A stretch of 6,256 bases of DNA from JAQBRD01 sp041158765 (GTDB lineage: Bacteria > Patescibacteriota > Minisyncoccia > Phycocordibacterales > PALSA-1337), in contig JBEBAU010000019.1 of NCBI GenBank assembly GCA_041158765.1, forward strand, positions 1 to 6,256, in the 5' to 3' direction. Below the pieces are notes generated by a model, which saw only the letters and a program-made list of their open reading frames with translations, searched no databases and was not told the origin of the DNA. Both the position numbers and the translations under genes were made by a program. Shown here one piece after another: positions 1 through 5,228 of this stretch (its first letter is position 1; each line of letters opens with the position of its first letter).

Positions 1-559
1 GAGAGACACGATGATACTTGAGAAAAAGCGAAACGAGCTCATTGAAAGATTCGGGGCGTATTATGTCCGTACTGAAAGCCATTACTCCCGAATTAAAAGC
101 GAGACTATTTTCCTTGAAAGAGTTTTGTATTTCAAAAAGAAGAGATTGGTCTGTGGATTTGTGATCGAATTGATGCTTTAGTGAAAAATTGTGGTACTCG
201 GGAACCGCATGAAAACCTCTAACACTCGCTAATTCATCCAAAGAATATCTAACAATAATATCAGCATCGAGAAAGACAACAGTGTTCCACTTTTTGAATT
301 CTGGTGTGAACAAATAAAACTTATCGAGCACACTTGGAGGATAGGTACCAGAAATGCTATTTGCATGCAGTGGAGGGCATTTTTTTATGAGAATACCTTT
401 TTGATGAAACCATTGCAGATCTTCGTCTGGTATTTCATGGGCAAGAAGCATGTAATCTCCTTTCCAACCAGCATTCCAATATACACTTGAAAATAGCTGC
501 CGAGCTTGGGCAACATAATTCTTATCAGCCAAAGTAACAAGTAGAGCTTTGTTTTTCAT
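1..559 (-). CDS. GT8-type (glycogenin-like) glycosyltransferase, C-terminus cut off by window edge
   Basis: Probable nucleotide-sugar-dependent glycosyltransferase of the GT-A fold, family 8 type, likely adding a hexose to a surface glycan or glycoconjugate in the cytoplasm. I translated it by hand from the ATG at 557-559; 186 residues are visible and the frame stays open to base 1. The start MKNKALLVTLADKNYVAQAR is typical of GT8 N-termini. VVFLDADIIV at residues 94-103 carries the metal-binding DxD (D98, D100), and FNSGVM at 155-160 is the second conserved GT8 block. The missing 3' end should hold the HxxGxxKPW-like metal-binding motif. Its ATG overlaps the TGA of the upstream GT4 gene as ATGA (556-559), so the two are almost certainly co-transcribed and translationally coupled. 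Fold and class are confident; donor and acceptor sugars cannot be told. Confidence 0.88.
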   Translation of the reverse strand, partial: MKNKALLVTLADKNYVAQARQLFSSVYWNAGWKGDYMLLAHEIPDEDLQWFHQKGILIKKCPPLHANSISGTYPPSVLDKFYLFTPEFKKWNTVVFLDADIIVRYSLDELASVRGFHAVPEYHNFSLKHQFDHKSTDQSLLFEIQNSFKENSLAFNSGVMAFSTDIIRPESFNELVSLFLKYHRVS

Positions 560-1668
560 TCTTGGTGTATATGAATCTGCTCTTTAATTTTTTTAACAAA
601 TACCTGTGTATCAAATTCTCGTGCCCTTTCAATACATTTCTGATCATAAAACCTCGGATTTGCTTTTAGATTGTGTTCTATCTTTTCAACAGCTGACACC
701 AAAGCATCTCCGCGTATATCGTCAATCAAGATACCTGTTACATCATTAATAACACTCTCTCGATACCCACCTTCATTGGGGGCTATGACTGGCTTGCCTG
801 AGGCCATCGCTTCAACAACGGTCATACCAAAATCTTCGTCGCGAGCGGTGGTAATAAAACCTCGGCAGTTAGAATAAAGCTCTTTGAGCTTCACATCGTC
901 AACCCAATTGAGTATCTCTACATTATTGGGCATGATCTCTTCAAGATACTTTTTGTAAGCTTCAAACTGTGACGAACCTTTTTCATAACTACCAACTATA
1001 ATTAATTTTTTATCTGGTAACTTTGAAAAGGCCCTTAGTTGGACATCTATTCGTTTGTGATTCAAAAGACGATTAACTGATAACCAATAGTCTCCGGTAG
1101 CACCTGATGAATACTGAGAAGTATAGGTTGGTGGATGTATAACGGTCGCCTCTTTGAAATAATATTTTTTGACTCGATTCTTGGTATTTTCTGAATTAGA
1201 AACCCACATATCTACATATTTTGCATAATGCCGACTAAGCATTCGATTGAATTGAACCCAGACATCAAATAGAGGCCGCTTGTACGGACTTACTAACTCA
1301 GTTCGAACGTACTTATTCCAATGCCAAAGTTCATTGAGTGGAGAATGAACATACCAGAGATTTGGTCTATTATGTACAGCTGCGGACATTGCCCAATCAC
1401 CCGCAATGATATAAAAATCATATTGCCGAGCCAGGTTCAGCCTTCTGAACTTCCACACAGTAAGCTGATGACGAAAAGGTGCATTACGTGGAACTCTGCC
1501 AATAGATTTTATTCTGGGCAAGACATCGGCAAACCCCATTTTTTGTATTTTTTCTTCGTCTATATTCGTCGTATAAATGCTAGCGTTAAGCTCCCGAGCC
1601 AATATAAGAGCCACTATTTCTGCCCCACCAATATTATCCATAAAGCTATGAAAGATGGCTATTTTCAT
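556..1668 (-). CDS. GT4 family glycosyltransferase (GT-B fold)
   Basis: A 370-residue retaining glycosyltransferase of the GT4 type, probably transferring a sugar from a nucleotide donor to a glycan or lipid carrier at the inner face of the membrane. The N-terminal Rossmann start MKIAIFHSFMDNIGGAE has the GGAE acceptor-side loop at 14-17. SVNRLLNHKRID at 197-208 opens the C-terminal donor domain. EDFGMTVVE at 278-286 is the EX7E motif, followed by AMASGKPVIAPNEGGYRE, which contacts the nucleotide-sugar. Length is normal for the family. I chose the ATG at 1666-1668 over an in-frame TTG at 1690-1692: the family start MKIAIFH begins there, and a TATACT box lies exactly 6 bases upstream. It ends in TGA inside the ATGA overlap with the downstream GT8 gene. 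Family is confident; the specific sugar is unknown. Confidence 0.93.
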   Translation of the reverse strand: MKIAIFHSFMDNIGGAEIVALILARELNASIYTTNIDEEKIQKMGFADVLPRIKSIGRVPRNAPFRHQLTVWKFRRLNLARQYDFYIIAGDWAMSAAVHNRPNLWYVHSPLNELWHWNKYVRTELVSPYKRPLFDVWVQFNRMLSRHYAKYVDMWVSNSENTKNRVKKYYFKEATVIHPPTYTSQYSSGATGDYWLSVNRLLNHKRIDVQLRAFSKLPDKKLIIVGSYEKGSSQFEAYKKYLEEIMPNNVEILNWVDDVKLKELYSNCRGFITTARDEDFGMTVVEAMASGKPVIAPNEGGYRESVINDVTGILIDDIRGDALVSAVEKIEHNLKANPRFYDQKCIERAREFDTQVFVKKIKEQIHIHQE

Positions 1669-1674
1669 CCGTAC

Positions 1675-1680
1675 AGTATA
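1675..1680 (-). promoter_or_regulatory. Predicted -10 box (TATACT) for a leaderless GT4 transcript
   Basis: On the minus strand TATACT is followed by 6 bases (GTACGG) and then the ATG at 1668. That places the expected transcription start on or next to the A of the start codon. No Shine-Dalgarno sequence precedes this ATG, and no clear -35 element is visible 16-18 bases upstream. The same arrangement occurs before three other genes here, which is the main support. Confidence 0.6.
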
Positions 1681-1691
1681 CACAACTTTCA

Positions 1692-1713
1692 AATAGTAGT
1701 CGTTTATACTATT
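1692..1713. repeat. AT-rich inverted repeat between metallopeptidase stop and GT4 promoter
   Basis: AATAGTA at 1692-1698 pairs with TACTATT at 1707-1713 around an 8-base spacer, a 7-bp dyad. It begins inside the TAA stop of the metallopeptidase gene and lies just upstream of the GT4 TATACT box. On the minus strand it is followed by TGAAAG, not a T-run, so it is a poor intrinsic terminator. It could be an operator or chance in AT-rich sequence. Confidence 0.3.
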
Positions 1714-2140
1714 AACTAATCCTCATTGAACGAGCTTGTATATGAAATTGTTCAGCTTCAGGAATCACCAATTTCATTAAGTCCCAAAATGCTGCTCGGT
1801 GATGTAATTCTTTCAAATGACAGAGTTCATGCACAATTATATAATCGCGTAATTCAGGTGAAAGAGTAAGCAAGCGATAATTGAAATTGAGATTCTTTTT
1901 TGAAGAGCAACTACCCCATCGTGAGCGTTGATCGCGAATAGCAATACGTTGCCAAACGAGTACAGTCTCAAGACTCGGATCAATGCGAATATATTCCAGA
2001 CGAAAGTGGTTCAGGCGCGCGAGCACCAGCTCGCGCGCCCTCGCTTTATCTGCGAGATATTTTTTCCTTTCATCTGTACTTTTTGAACGTCGCTGTCGCC
2101 GCCGACGTCGCACAAATCTAAATAGGGTTCTTGAATACAT
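1712..2140 (-). CDS. YgjP-like (SprT/DUF45-type) zinc metallopeptidase
   Basis: A 142-residue protein of the YgjP/M48-related zinc-dependent peptidase family, whose cellular substrate is generally not established. Diagnostic blocks are RWGSC at 74-78, NLNFNYRLLTLSPELRDYIIVHELCHL ending at 109, with zinc ligands H104 and H108 and catalytic E105, and HHRAAFW at 113-119 supplying the third histidine (probably H114). E. coli YgjP-type proteins are longer; this lacks much of their N-terminal part, as the short bacterial forms do. The N-terminus is unusually basic (RRRRRQRRSK at 11-20), which could bind nucleic acid or ribosome; that is inference. An in-frame TGA lies 18 bases before the ATG at 2138-2140, so this is the first possible start. 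It overlaps the GIY-YIG gene by 23 bases, suggesting one operon with translational coupling. Only a weak purine tract (AGAAAAGAAAAA) precedes the start. Confidence 0.9.
   Translation of the reverse strand: MYSRTLFRFVRRRRRQRRSKSTDERKKYLADKARARELVLARLNHFRLEYIRIDPSLETVLVWQRIAIRDQRSRWGSCSSKKNLNFNYRLLTLSPELRDYIIVHELCHLKELHHRAAFWDLMKLVIPEAEQFHIQARSMRIS
2014..2039. repeat. Perfect 11-bp GC-rich hairpin inside the metallopeptidase gene
   Basis: GGCGCGCGAGC at 2014-2024 is exactly complementary to GCTCGCGCGCC at 2029-2039, with a 4-base loop ACCA. It encodes the ARARELVLAR region near residues 33-42 of the metallopeptidase. There is no T-run on either side, so it is not an intrinsic terminator. It would form a very stable stem in the mRNA, about 100 bases after the start codon, in otherwise AT-rich surroundings. 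Confidence 0.8.
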
Positions 2141-2366
2141 TATATTTTTCTTTTCTACTCAATCGTTTGAGTTCCGCTTCTCGAGCACGAGCTCGTGCAT
2201 ATGTACGAACTTTTTCTACATGTCGAAGCACAACTGGCCGTCGAATCTTGGTATAGTGTGCTCCTGATTTCAAATGATTGTGCGCATATAATCGCTTCTC
2301 AATATCATTCGTTGAACCAACATACAAAGTCGTGTCAGCGCATTCAAGAATATACACATACATCAT
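2118..2366 (-). CDS. Small GIY-YIG domain protein (YhbQ/UPF0213-like)
   Basis: An 82-residue single-domain GIY-YIG protein, the fold of the UvrC N-terminal nuclease and homing endonucleases; stand-alone versions are putative nucleases acting on DNA, with poorly known roles. MYVYILECADTTLYVGST gives the two-strand YVY...YVG core that defines the family. The arginine of EKRLYAHN (family R), the GAHYTKIRRPV block and the glutamate in AREAELKRLSR (likely metal-binding catalytic E) follow in the right order and spacing. Start: an in-frame ATG exists further upstream, but homology starts at MYVYI and a TATACT box lies 7 bases before the ATG at 2364-2366. The ATG at 2361-2363 is an equal alternative, differing by one methionine. 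The C-terminus overlaps the metallopeptidase start by 23 bases. An Arg/Ala run (ARARARE) is encoded by a palindromic stretch. Confidence 0.88.
   Translation of the reverse strand: MMYVYILECADTTLYVGSTNDIEKRLYAHNHLKSGAHYTKIRRPVVLRHVEKVRTYARARAREAELKRLSRKEKYNVFKNPI
2185..2198. repeat. Perfect 14-bp palindrome in the GIY-YIG gene
   Basis: GCACGAGCTCGTGC reads identically on both strands. It encodes part of the ARARARE run. A similar Arg/Ala-coding string occurs in the SIMPL gene around 4643-4657, so codon choice for alternating Ala-Arg explains most of it. No separate function is evident. Confidence 0.5.
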
Positions 2367-2373
2367 AGAGCAA

Positions 2374-2379
2374 AGTATA
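2374..2379 (-). promoter_or_regulatory. Predicted -10 box (TATACT) for a leaderless GIY-YIG/metallopeptidase transcript
   Basis: On the minus strand TATACT is followed by 7 bases (TTGCTCT) and the ATG at 2366. The expected start of transcription falls at or just before the start codon, leaving no room for a ribosome binding site. No good -35 match is seen. It lies in the same gap as the divergent small membrane gene's promoter region, so the two could influence each other. Confidence 0.58.
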
Positions 2380-2381
2380 CA

Positions 2382-2410
2382 TTGATATTTATTCCCGTGC
2401 ATGCTATTTT
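2382..2410 (+). promoter_or_regulatory. Possible sigma70-like promoter of the small membrane protein gene
   Basis: TTGATA (2382-2387) matches the -35 consensus at five of six bases and is followed after 17 bases by TATTTT (2405-2410), a four of six -10 match. This would start transcription near 2417 and leave a leader of about 18 bases containing the Shine-Dalgarno sequence. A second candidate -10, TATAAA at 2413-2418, lacks a partner -35 at normal spacing. The assignment is tentative. Confidence 0.35.
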
Positions 2411-2422
2411 TTTATAAACAGC

Positions 2423-2430
2423 AGAAAGGA
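2423..2430 (+). promoter_or_regulatory. Shine-Dalgarno sequence of the small membrane protein gene
   Basis: AGAAAGGA ends 4 bases before the ATG at 2435. It is the clearest ribosome binding site in the window and is the main support for the small gene being real. It contrasts with the minus-strand genes, which lack such a site. Confidence 0.7.
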
Positions 2431-2434
2431 AACT

Positions 2435-2578
2435 ATGAGCAGCCACGCCGAACACGTCCGCAAAGAGAATAAACGAGAAAGCCGTCTTCGCTACAACGTA
2501 ATCGCTTTTCTTTTGTTCCTCGTTGGAATTACTCTTGCTGCAGTGATACCAAGCATCATCGCCGCCGCGCAACGCTAA
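2435..2578 (+). CDS. Small single-pass membrane protein, 47 residues, function unknown
   Basis: I do not recognise this protein. It starts at ATG 2435-2437 and stops at TAA 2576-2578. The N-terminal 19 residues are hydrophilic and strongly basic (HVRKENKRESRLR), followed by one hydrophobic span at about 21-45 (NVIAFLLFLVGITLAAVIPS then IIAAA) and a short QR tail. The positive-inside rule predicts a cytoplasmic N-terminus with nearly all the rest in the membrane. Support for a real gene: a good Shine-Dalgarno sequence, a candidate promoter, a perfect fit into the only plus-strand gap, and an intrinsic terminator directly at its stop. It is divergent from the GIY-YIG gene and convergent with the helicase, with adjacent stop codons. 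It could be a small subunit or regulator of a membrane complex, but nothing in the sequence says which. Confidence 0.75.
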   Translation: MSSHAEHVRKENKRESRLRYNVIAFLLFLVGITLAAVIPSIIAAAQR

Positions 2579-2594
2579 TTATGCGCGGTTTTTT
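2565..2594 (+). terminator. Intrinsic terminator of the small membrane gene, embedded in two convergent stops
   Basis: CCGCGCA (2565-2571) pairs with TGCGCGG (2582-2588), a perfect 7-bp stem, followed by six T (2589-2594). The 10-base loop ACGCTAATTA contains the TAA of the plus-strand gene and the TAA (as TTA) of the helicase gene. On the plus strand this is a classical Rho-independent terminator. On the minus strand the T-run lies before the stem, so it should not terminate helicase transcripts efficiently. Confidence 0.85.
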
Positions 2595-4429
2595 ATATAT
2601 CCAAGAAGTATTCGTGCGAGGCGTATTTCTTTGAATGAAATATTTGCACCGACTTTTGATTTTATTGGTGAAAGTAATGGCACCGATCGTAAAGCTTCAT
2701 CTTCATCGCCGCTGTCGTCATTATCCCTATCAGAATTTTCAACAATTTCTGCGAAAGCGTCTTGTATCTTGCGGAAATGCGCATATGAAATCTCTTTTTT
2801 CATATATGAAATATCAATCTCGTGTCCACCCTCAATGAGACGTTCGATATGATCAAGCACGGTATCTTCGGTGAGATTGCGCTCTTTTGCAATTGCCTTG
2901 AGTGTCTTACGTTTTGTGATAAGTTCTGCAGTAATTTCAATAGTAGATTTTTTCTCAGCACGAATCTTATGTTGTGGAGCTACGCGTGCGAGGAATTGTT
3001 TGTAAGCTTGTGCGAGACTTTCACTATCACTATTCACATGTTCCCTCTCTGCATGACCTGATCTCGACTGAAGCACCCCATCATATTCAAGTACACCTGA
3101 ATGAACTTCAAGAGCGATAGTATTCATACCAATAATACGAAGTCCTGCGAGTGTTCGTACACGTGAAAGTGCAACGTATCCCATACCAGGTTCAAACGAA
3201 CGAGAGAGATCCACTTCGACAGCATCGAGACTCATACCCTGACTCTTGTGTATCGTAATTGCCCAAGCAAGTCGTAATGGGTACTGGGTGATTTCTGCAA
3301 GGACTTTGCCATCATCTTCGATTTTCCATGTCGCTTGTTCTATAGTAATCTTGCGACCATCTGGATACTCGCGAGATGGTGCAACTGCAATTACCGGAGG
3401 AACCCCTGGCCCACAAGAAACCACAACACCGAGTGTTCCATTCACATATCCTTGTTCAAAATTATTCTTCACACACATAACTCGAGCACCTTTGCGTAAC
3501 CGAAGTATTTCTGGAGCGAGACAAGACTTTTTCAACATTTCAACAAGCATTGGTTTACCCTTCGATCTCATTTCATATTGATATTCGTGACCGGCAACTT
3601 TACCAAGTGCAGTGTCATTCACCTGATCAACATTGATATTATGTGTGTAGAGACGGGTTGGCTCAATACTCACCTGTTCACTAGCGAGTACCGAAGTGAA
3701 ACGAGACTTCAAAAGTGCATGTGACTTTTCAGATACTTGTCCTGAACGAATTTCATTCAAAATTGTTATTGAAACATCATCCTTCTGGCGGAATTGTTCT
3801 GAAAGATAACAAATAGTGAAATCTCCAGCCTTCCATGCATCACAACCATACACGAATTGCGTCATCTCTTGCCCGTCTTCCATAAACTGGATATCAATGC
3901 CGTCACCTCCCCCAAAACCACCCCCGAGAAAGCCACTTTGTCTATCCGCAAATGATTGCTTCGTAATTGGAGGCAATTGAAAAAAATCTCCGCACAATAC
4001 CACCTGCATTCCACCAAACGGCAGCTCTGCATCAGCATAACTCTGCGCGTTTTTGCGAGTACTCTTGATATATCGCACAACTCGCTCAACAAGATCGAGA
4101 CGGAAACCATGCAACATAGAGACCTCATCAATAATAAGTACCTGCGTCTCTTCTATACGCTTGCGAACATAGGATTTCTCAGCAATTTGCTCAATATCAT
4201 ATTCGGTCAAATCATCACGCACGCCAATACCAGCCCATGAATGTATGGTTACACCACCCATATGTGTCGCGGCAATACCCGTAGATGCAGTGATACCAAC
4301 CGGCACATGATGCTCTTTCAGATATGCAATATATTGATTCAAAACAAATGTCTTACCAGAACCCGCAGGCCCTGTGAGAAACACATTTTTTCCGGTCTTG
4401 AGAATATCGAGTGCTGTCGTCTGAATCAT
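2579..4429 (-). CDS. PIF1/RecD-like superfamily 1B DNA helicase with C-terminal HTH_40 (RQC-like) domain
   Basis: A 616-residue ATP-dependent 5'-3' helicase of the PIF1-like group, expected to unwind structured DNA or assist replication and repair. Motifs in order: Walker A GPAGSGKT at 20-27; ITASTGIAA at 46-54 (motif Ia); Walker B DEVSM at 101-105; CGDFFQLPP at 146-154 (motif III); EQFRQ at 211-215 with the arginine finger; GARVMCVKNN at 314-323 and YVNGTLGVV at 328-336; WAITIHKSQGMSLD at 389-402; and GYVALSRVR at 417-425 (motif VI). Residues about 497-545 form a helix-turn-helix like HTH_40 found at RecQ and PIF1 C-termini (KAIAKERNLTEDTVLDHIER), and the end (SPIKSKVGANISFKEIRLAR) fits the same domain. 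Unusual are a glycine-rich insert at 169-177 and an acidic linker at 567-578. All catalytic motifs are intact. Start at ATG 4427-4429, supported by TATACT 6 bases upstream. Confidence 0.95.
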   Translation of the reverse strand: MIQTTALDILKTGKNVFLTGPAGSGKTFVLNQYIAYLKEHHVPVGITASTGIAATHMGGVTIHSWAGIGVRDDLTEYDIEQIAEKSYVRKRIEETQVLIIDEVSMLHGFRLDLVERVVRYIKSTRKNAQSYADAELPFGGMQVVLCGDFFQLPPITKQSFADRQSGFLGGGFGGGDGIDIQFMEDGQEMTQFVYGCDAWKAGDFTICYLSEQFRQKDDVSITILNEIRSGQVSEKSHALLKSRFTSVLASEQVSIEPTRLYTHNINVDQVNDTALGKVAGHEYQYEMRSKGKPMLVEMLKKSCLAPEILRLRKGARVMCVKNNFEQGYVNGTLGVVVSCGPGVPPVIAVAPSREYPDGRKITIEQATWKIEDDGKVLAEITQYPLRLAWAITIHKSQGMSLDAVEVDLSRSFEPGMGYVALSRVRTLAGLRIIGMNTIALEVHSGVLEYDGVLQSRSGHAEREHVNSDSESLAQAYKQFLARVAPQHKIRAEKKSTIEITAELITKRKTLKAIAKERNLTEDTVLDHIERLIEGGHEIDISYMKKEISYAHFRKIQDAFAEIVENSDRDNDDSGDEDEALRSVPLLSPIKSKVGANISFKEIRLARILLGYIKNRA

Positions 4430-4435
4430 GTACTG

Positions 4436-4461
4436 AGTATATCAGATACAGCTTCTGTCGA
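4436..4461 (-). promoter_or_regulatory. Predicted extended -10 promoter for a leaderless helicase transcript
   Basis: Minus-strand TGATATACT (4436-4444) is an extended -10 (TGn plus TATACT), followed by 6 bases (CAGTAC) and the helicase ATG. TCGACA at 4456-4461 resembles a -35 (five of six) but the spacer is 14 bases, too short for standard sigma70. The extended -10 may act without it. It lies in the 37-base gap after the SIMPL gene. Confidence 0.62.
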
Positions 4462-4466
4462 GAGCT

Positions 4467-5195
4467 TTACTTAACGAGAAAAATAGCGCGTACAGTAACC
4501 ATTACATCCTTTTCGATGGTGCTTGTATCGTATTGTCCATAATCTGAAATGTCAGTTGAGCTTTTTGGCAATACTTGGATAACACCACTTGAAGCGCTCT
4601 TGAGTTTGCCGATTGATTGTCCTGCAGTCTTGCCGATAGATGCAGCACGAGCTCGAGCATCAGTCACTGCTGCGCCAAGTAGTGACACTCGGAGTTCAGG
4701 AAGATTTGAAATATAGTATTCAGGACTCATTGGTGAAAATTGCACACCCGAAACCGCGAGTTCTTTCATATTCTGTGAGACAGACTGAATCTTTTTTACA
4801 TCAGGACTTGTAACAGTGATATTCTGATGCACATTAACCTTTCGAGATTCATTTGGTCCGCCATAGTATTCATCAGTGAAAATAGGTGAGACTGAAATCT
4901 GATCAGCAGGAATACCATGCTTAACAAGATACTCACGGATACGAGTAGTGGCGTCTGTCACAGTTTCATATCCTGATGATGTACGATCTGGAGTTACAAC
5001 CTGCGAAGTACCGATAGTCCACTTCGCACTATCTGCAGTGACACTCTGCTTCGCTGAACCAGTAACTGATAGTGTATTGCTCAATGATTGAACTGAATAA
5101 TATGTGTACCCACCAACAAAAGCCGCAATAATAAATGCCCCGCCAAGAATAAGCGCTGAGATAATGTATGTATTTGTATTTTTGATATCTTTCAT
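4467..5195 (-). CDS. Membrane-anchored SIMPL (DUF541) domain protein
   Basis: A 242-residue protein with one N-terminal membrane segment at about 10-33 (YIISALILGGAFIIAAFVGG) and an extracytoplasmic SIMPL domain from about 40 to 240. The domain begins NTLSVTGSA at 40-48, the usual SIMPL opening, includes the alanine-rich helix LLGAAVTDARARAASIGKTAG at 172-192, and ends with the strand EKDVMVTVRAIFLV at 228-241. Members are often exported or anchored, and some bacterial relatives form oligomeric rings or are linked to oxidative stress, but the general role is unknown. A start 9 codons upstream (ATG 5220-5222) is possible; I prefer ATG 5193-5195 because MKDIKN leads directly to the membrane segment and a TATACT box sits 6 bases upstream. 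It is separated by 33 bases from the ABC-F gene. It has no signal peptidase site that I can identify, so I expect it to stay anchored. Confidence 0.88.
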   Translation of the reverse strand: MKDIKNTNTYIISALILGGAFIIAAFVGGYTYYSVQSLSNTLSVTGSAKQSVTADSAKWTIGTSQVVTPDRTSSGYETVTDATTRIREYLVKHGIPADQISVSPIFTDEYYGGPNESRKVNVHQNITVTSPDVKKIQSVSQNMKELAVSGVQFSPMSPEYYISNLPELRVSLLGAAVTDARARAASIGKTAGQSIGKLKSASSGVIQVLPKSSTDISDYGQYDTSTIEKDVMVTVRAIFLVK

Positions 5196-5201
5196 AATGA
5201 A

Positions 5202-5227
5202 AGTATACCACCAGACCCTCATGACAA
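5202..5227 (-). promoter_or_regulatory. Predicted extended -10 promoter for a leaderless SIMPL transcript
   Basis: Minus-strand TGGTATACT (5202-5210) is an extended -10 (TGn plus TATACT), followed by 6 bases (TTCATT) and the ATG at 5195. TTGTCA at 5222-5227 resembles a -35, again with a 14-base spacer as at the helicase gene. If correct, the upstream ATG at 5222 lies outside the transcript. Confidence 0.62.
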
Positions 5228-5228
5228 G

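Noticed and set aside
1690..1692. TTG start giving the GT4 protein 8 extra residues
   Set aside because: Homology begins at MKIAIFH, and the TATACT box lies inside this extension, so the RNA would start after it.
2185..2198. 14-bp palindrome as a regulatory or recombination site
   Set aside because: It encodes Ala-Arg repeats in a conserved family, and a similar string in the SIMPL gene also encodes Ala-Arg, so coding explains it.
1983..2267. Arg-rich plus-strand frame opposite the metallopeptidase and GIY-YIG genes
   Set aside because: It is antisense to two genes with strong family motifs and has low-complexity composition without a ribosome binding site.
3862..4131. 89-codon minus-strand reading frame inside the helicase gene
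   Set aside because: It runs in another frame across the intact helicase motifs and shows no recognisable domain; it is a shadow.
5189..5203. Small dyad CTTTCA-TAA-TGAAAG over the SIMPL start codon
   Set aside because: Only 6 bp with a 3-base loop; if the transcript is leaderless most of it is not in the RNA, and it is easily explained by chance.
5220..5222. Upstream ATG for the SIMPL protein (9 extra residues)
   Set aside because: The predicted promoter lies between this ATG and the preferred one, and the extra residues do not improve the membrane signal.
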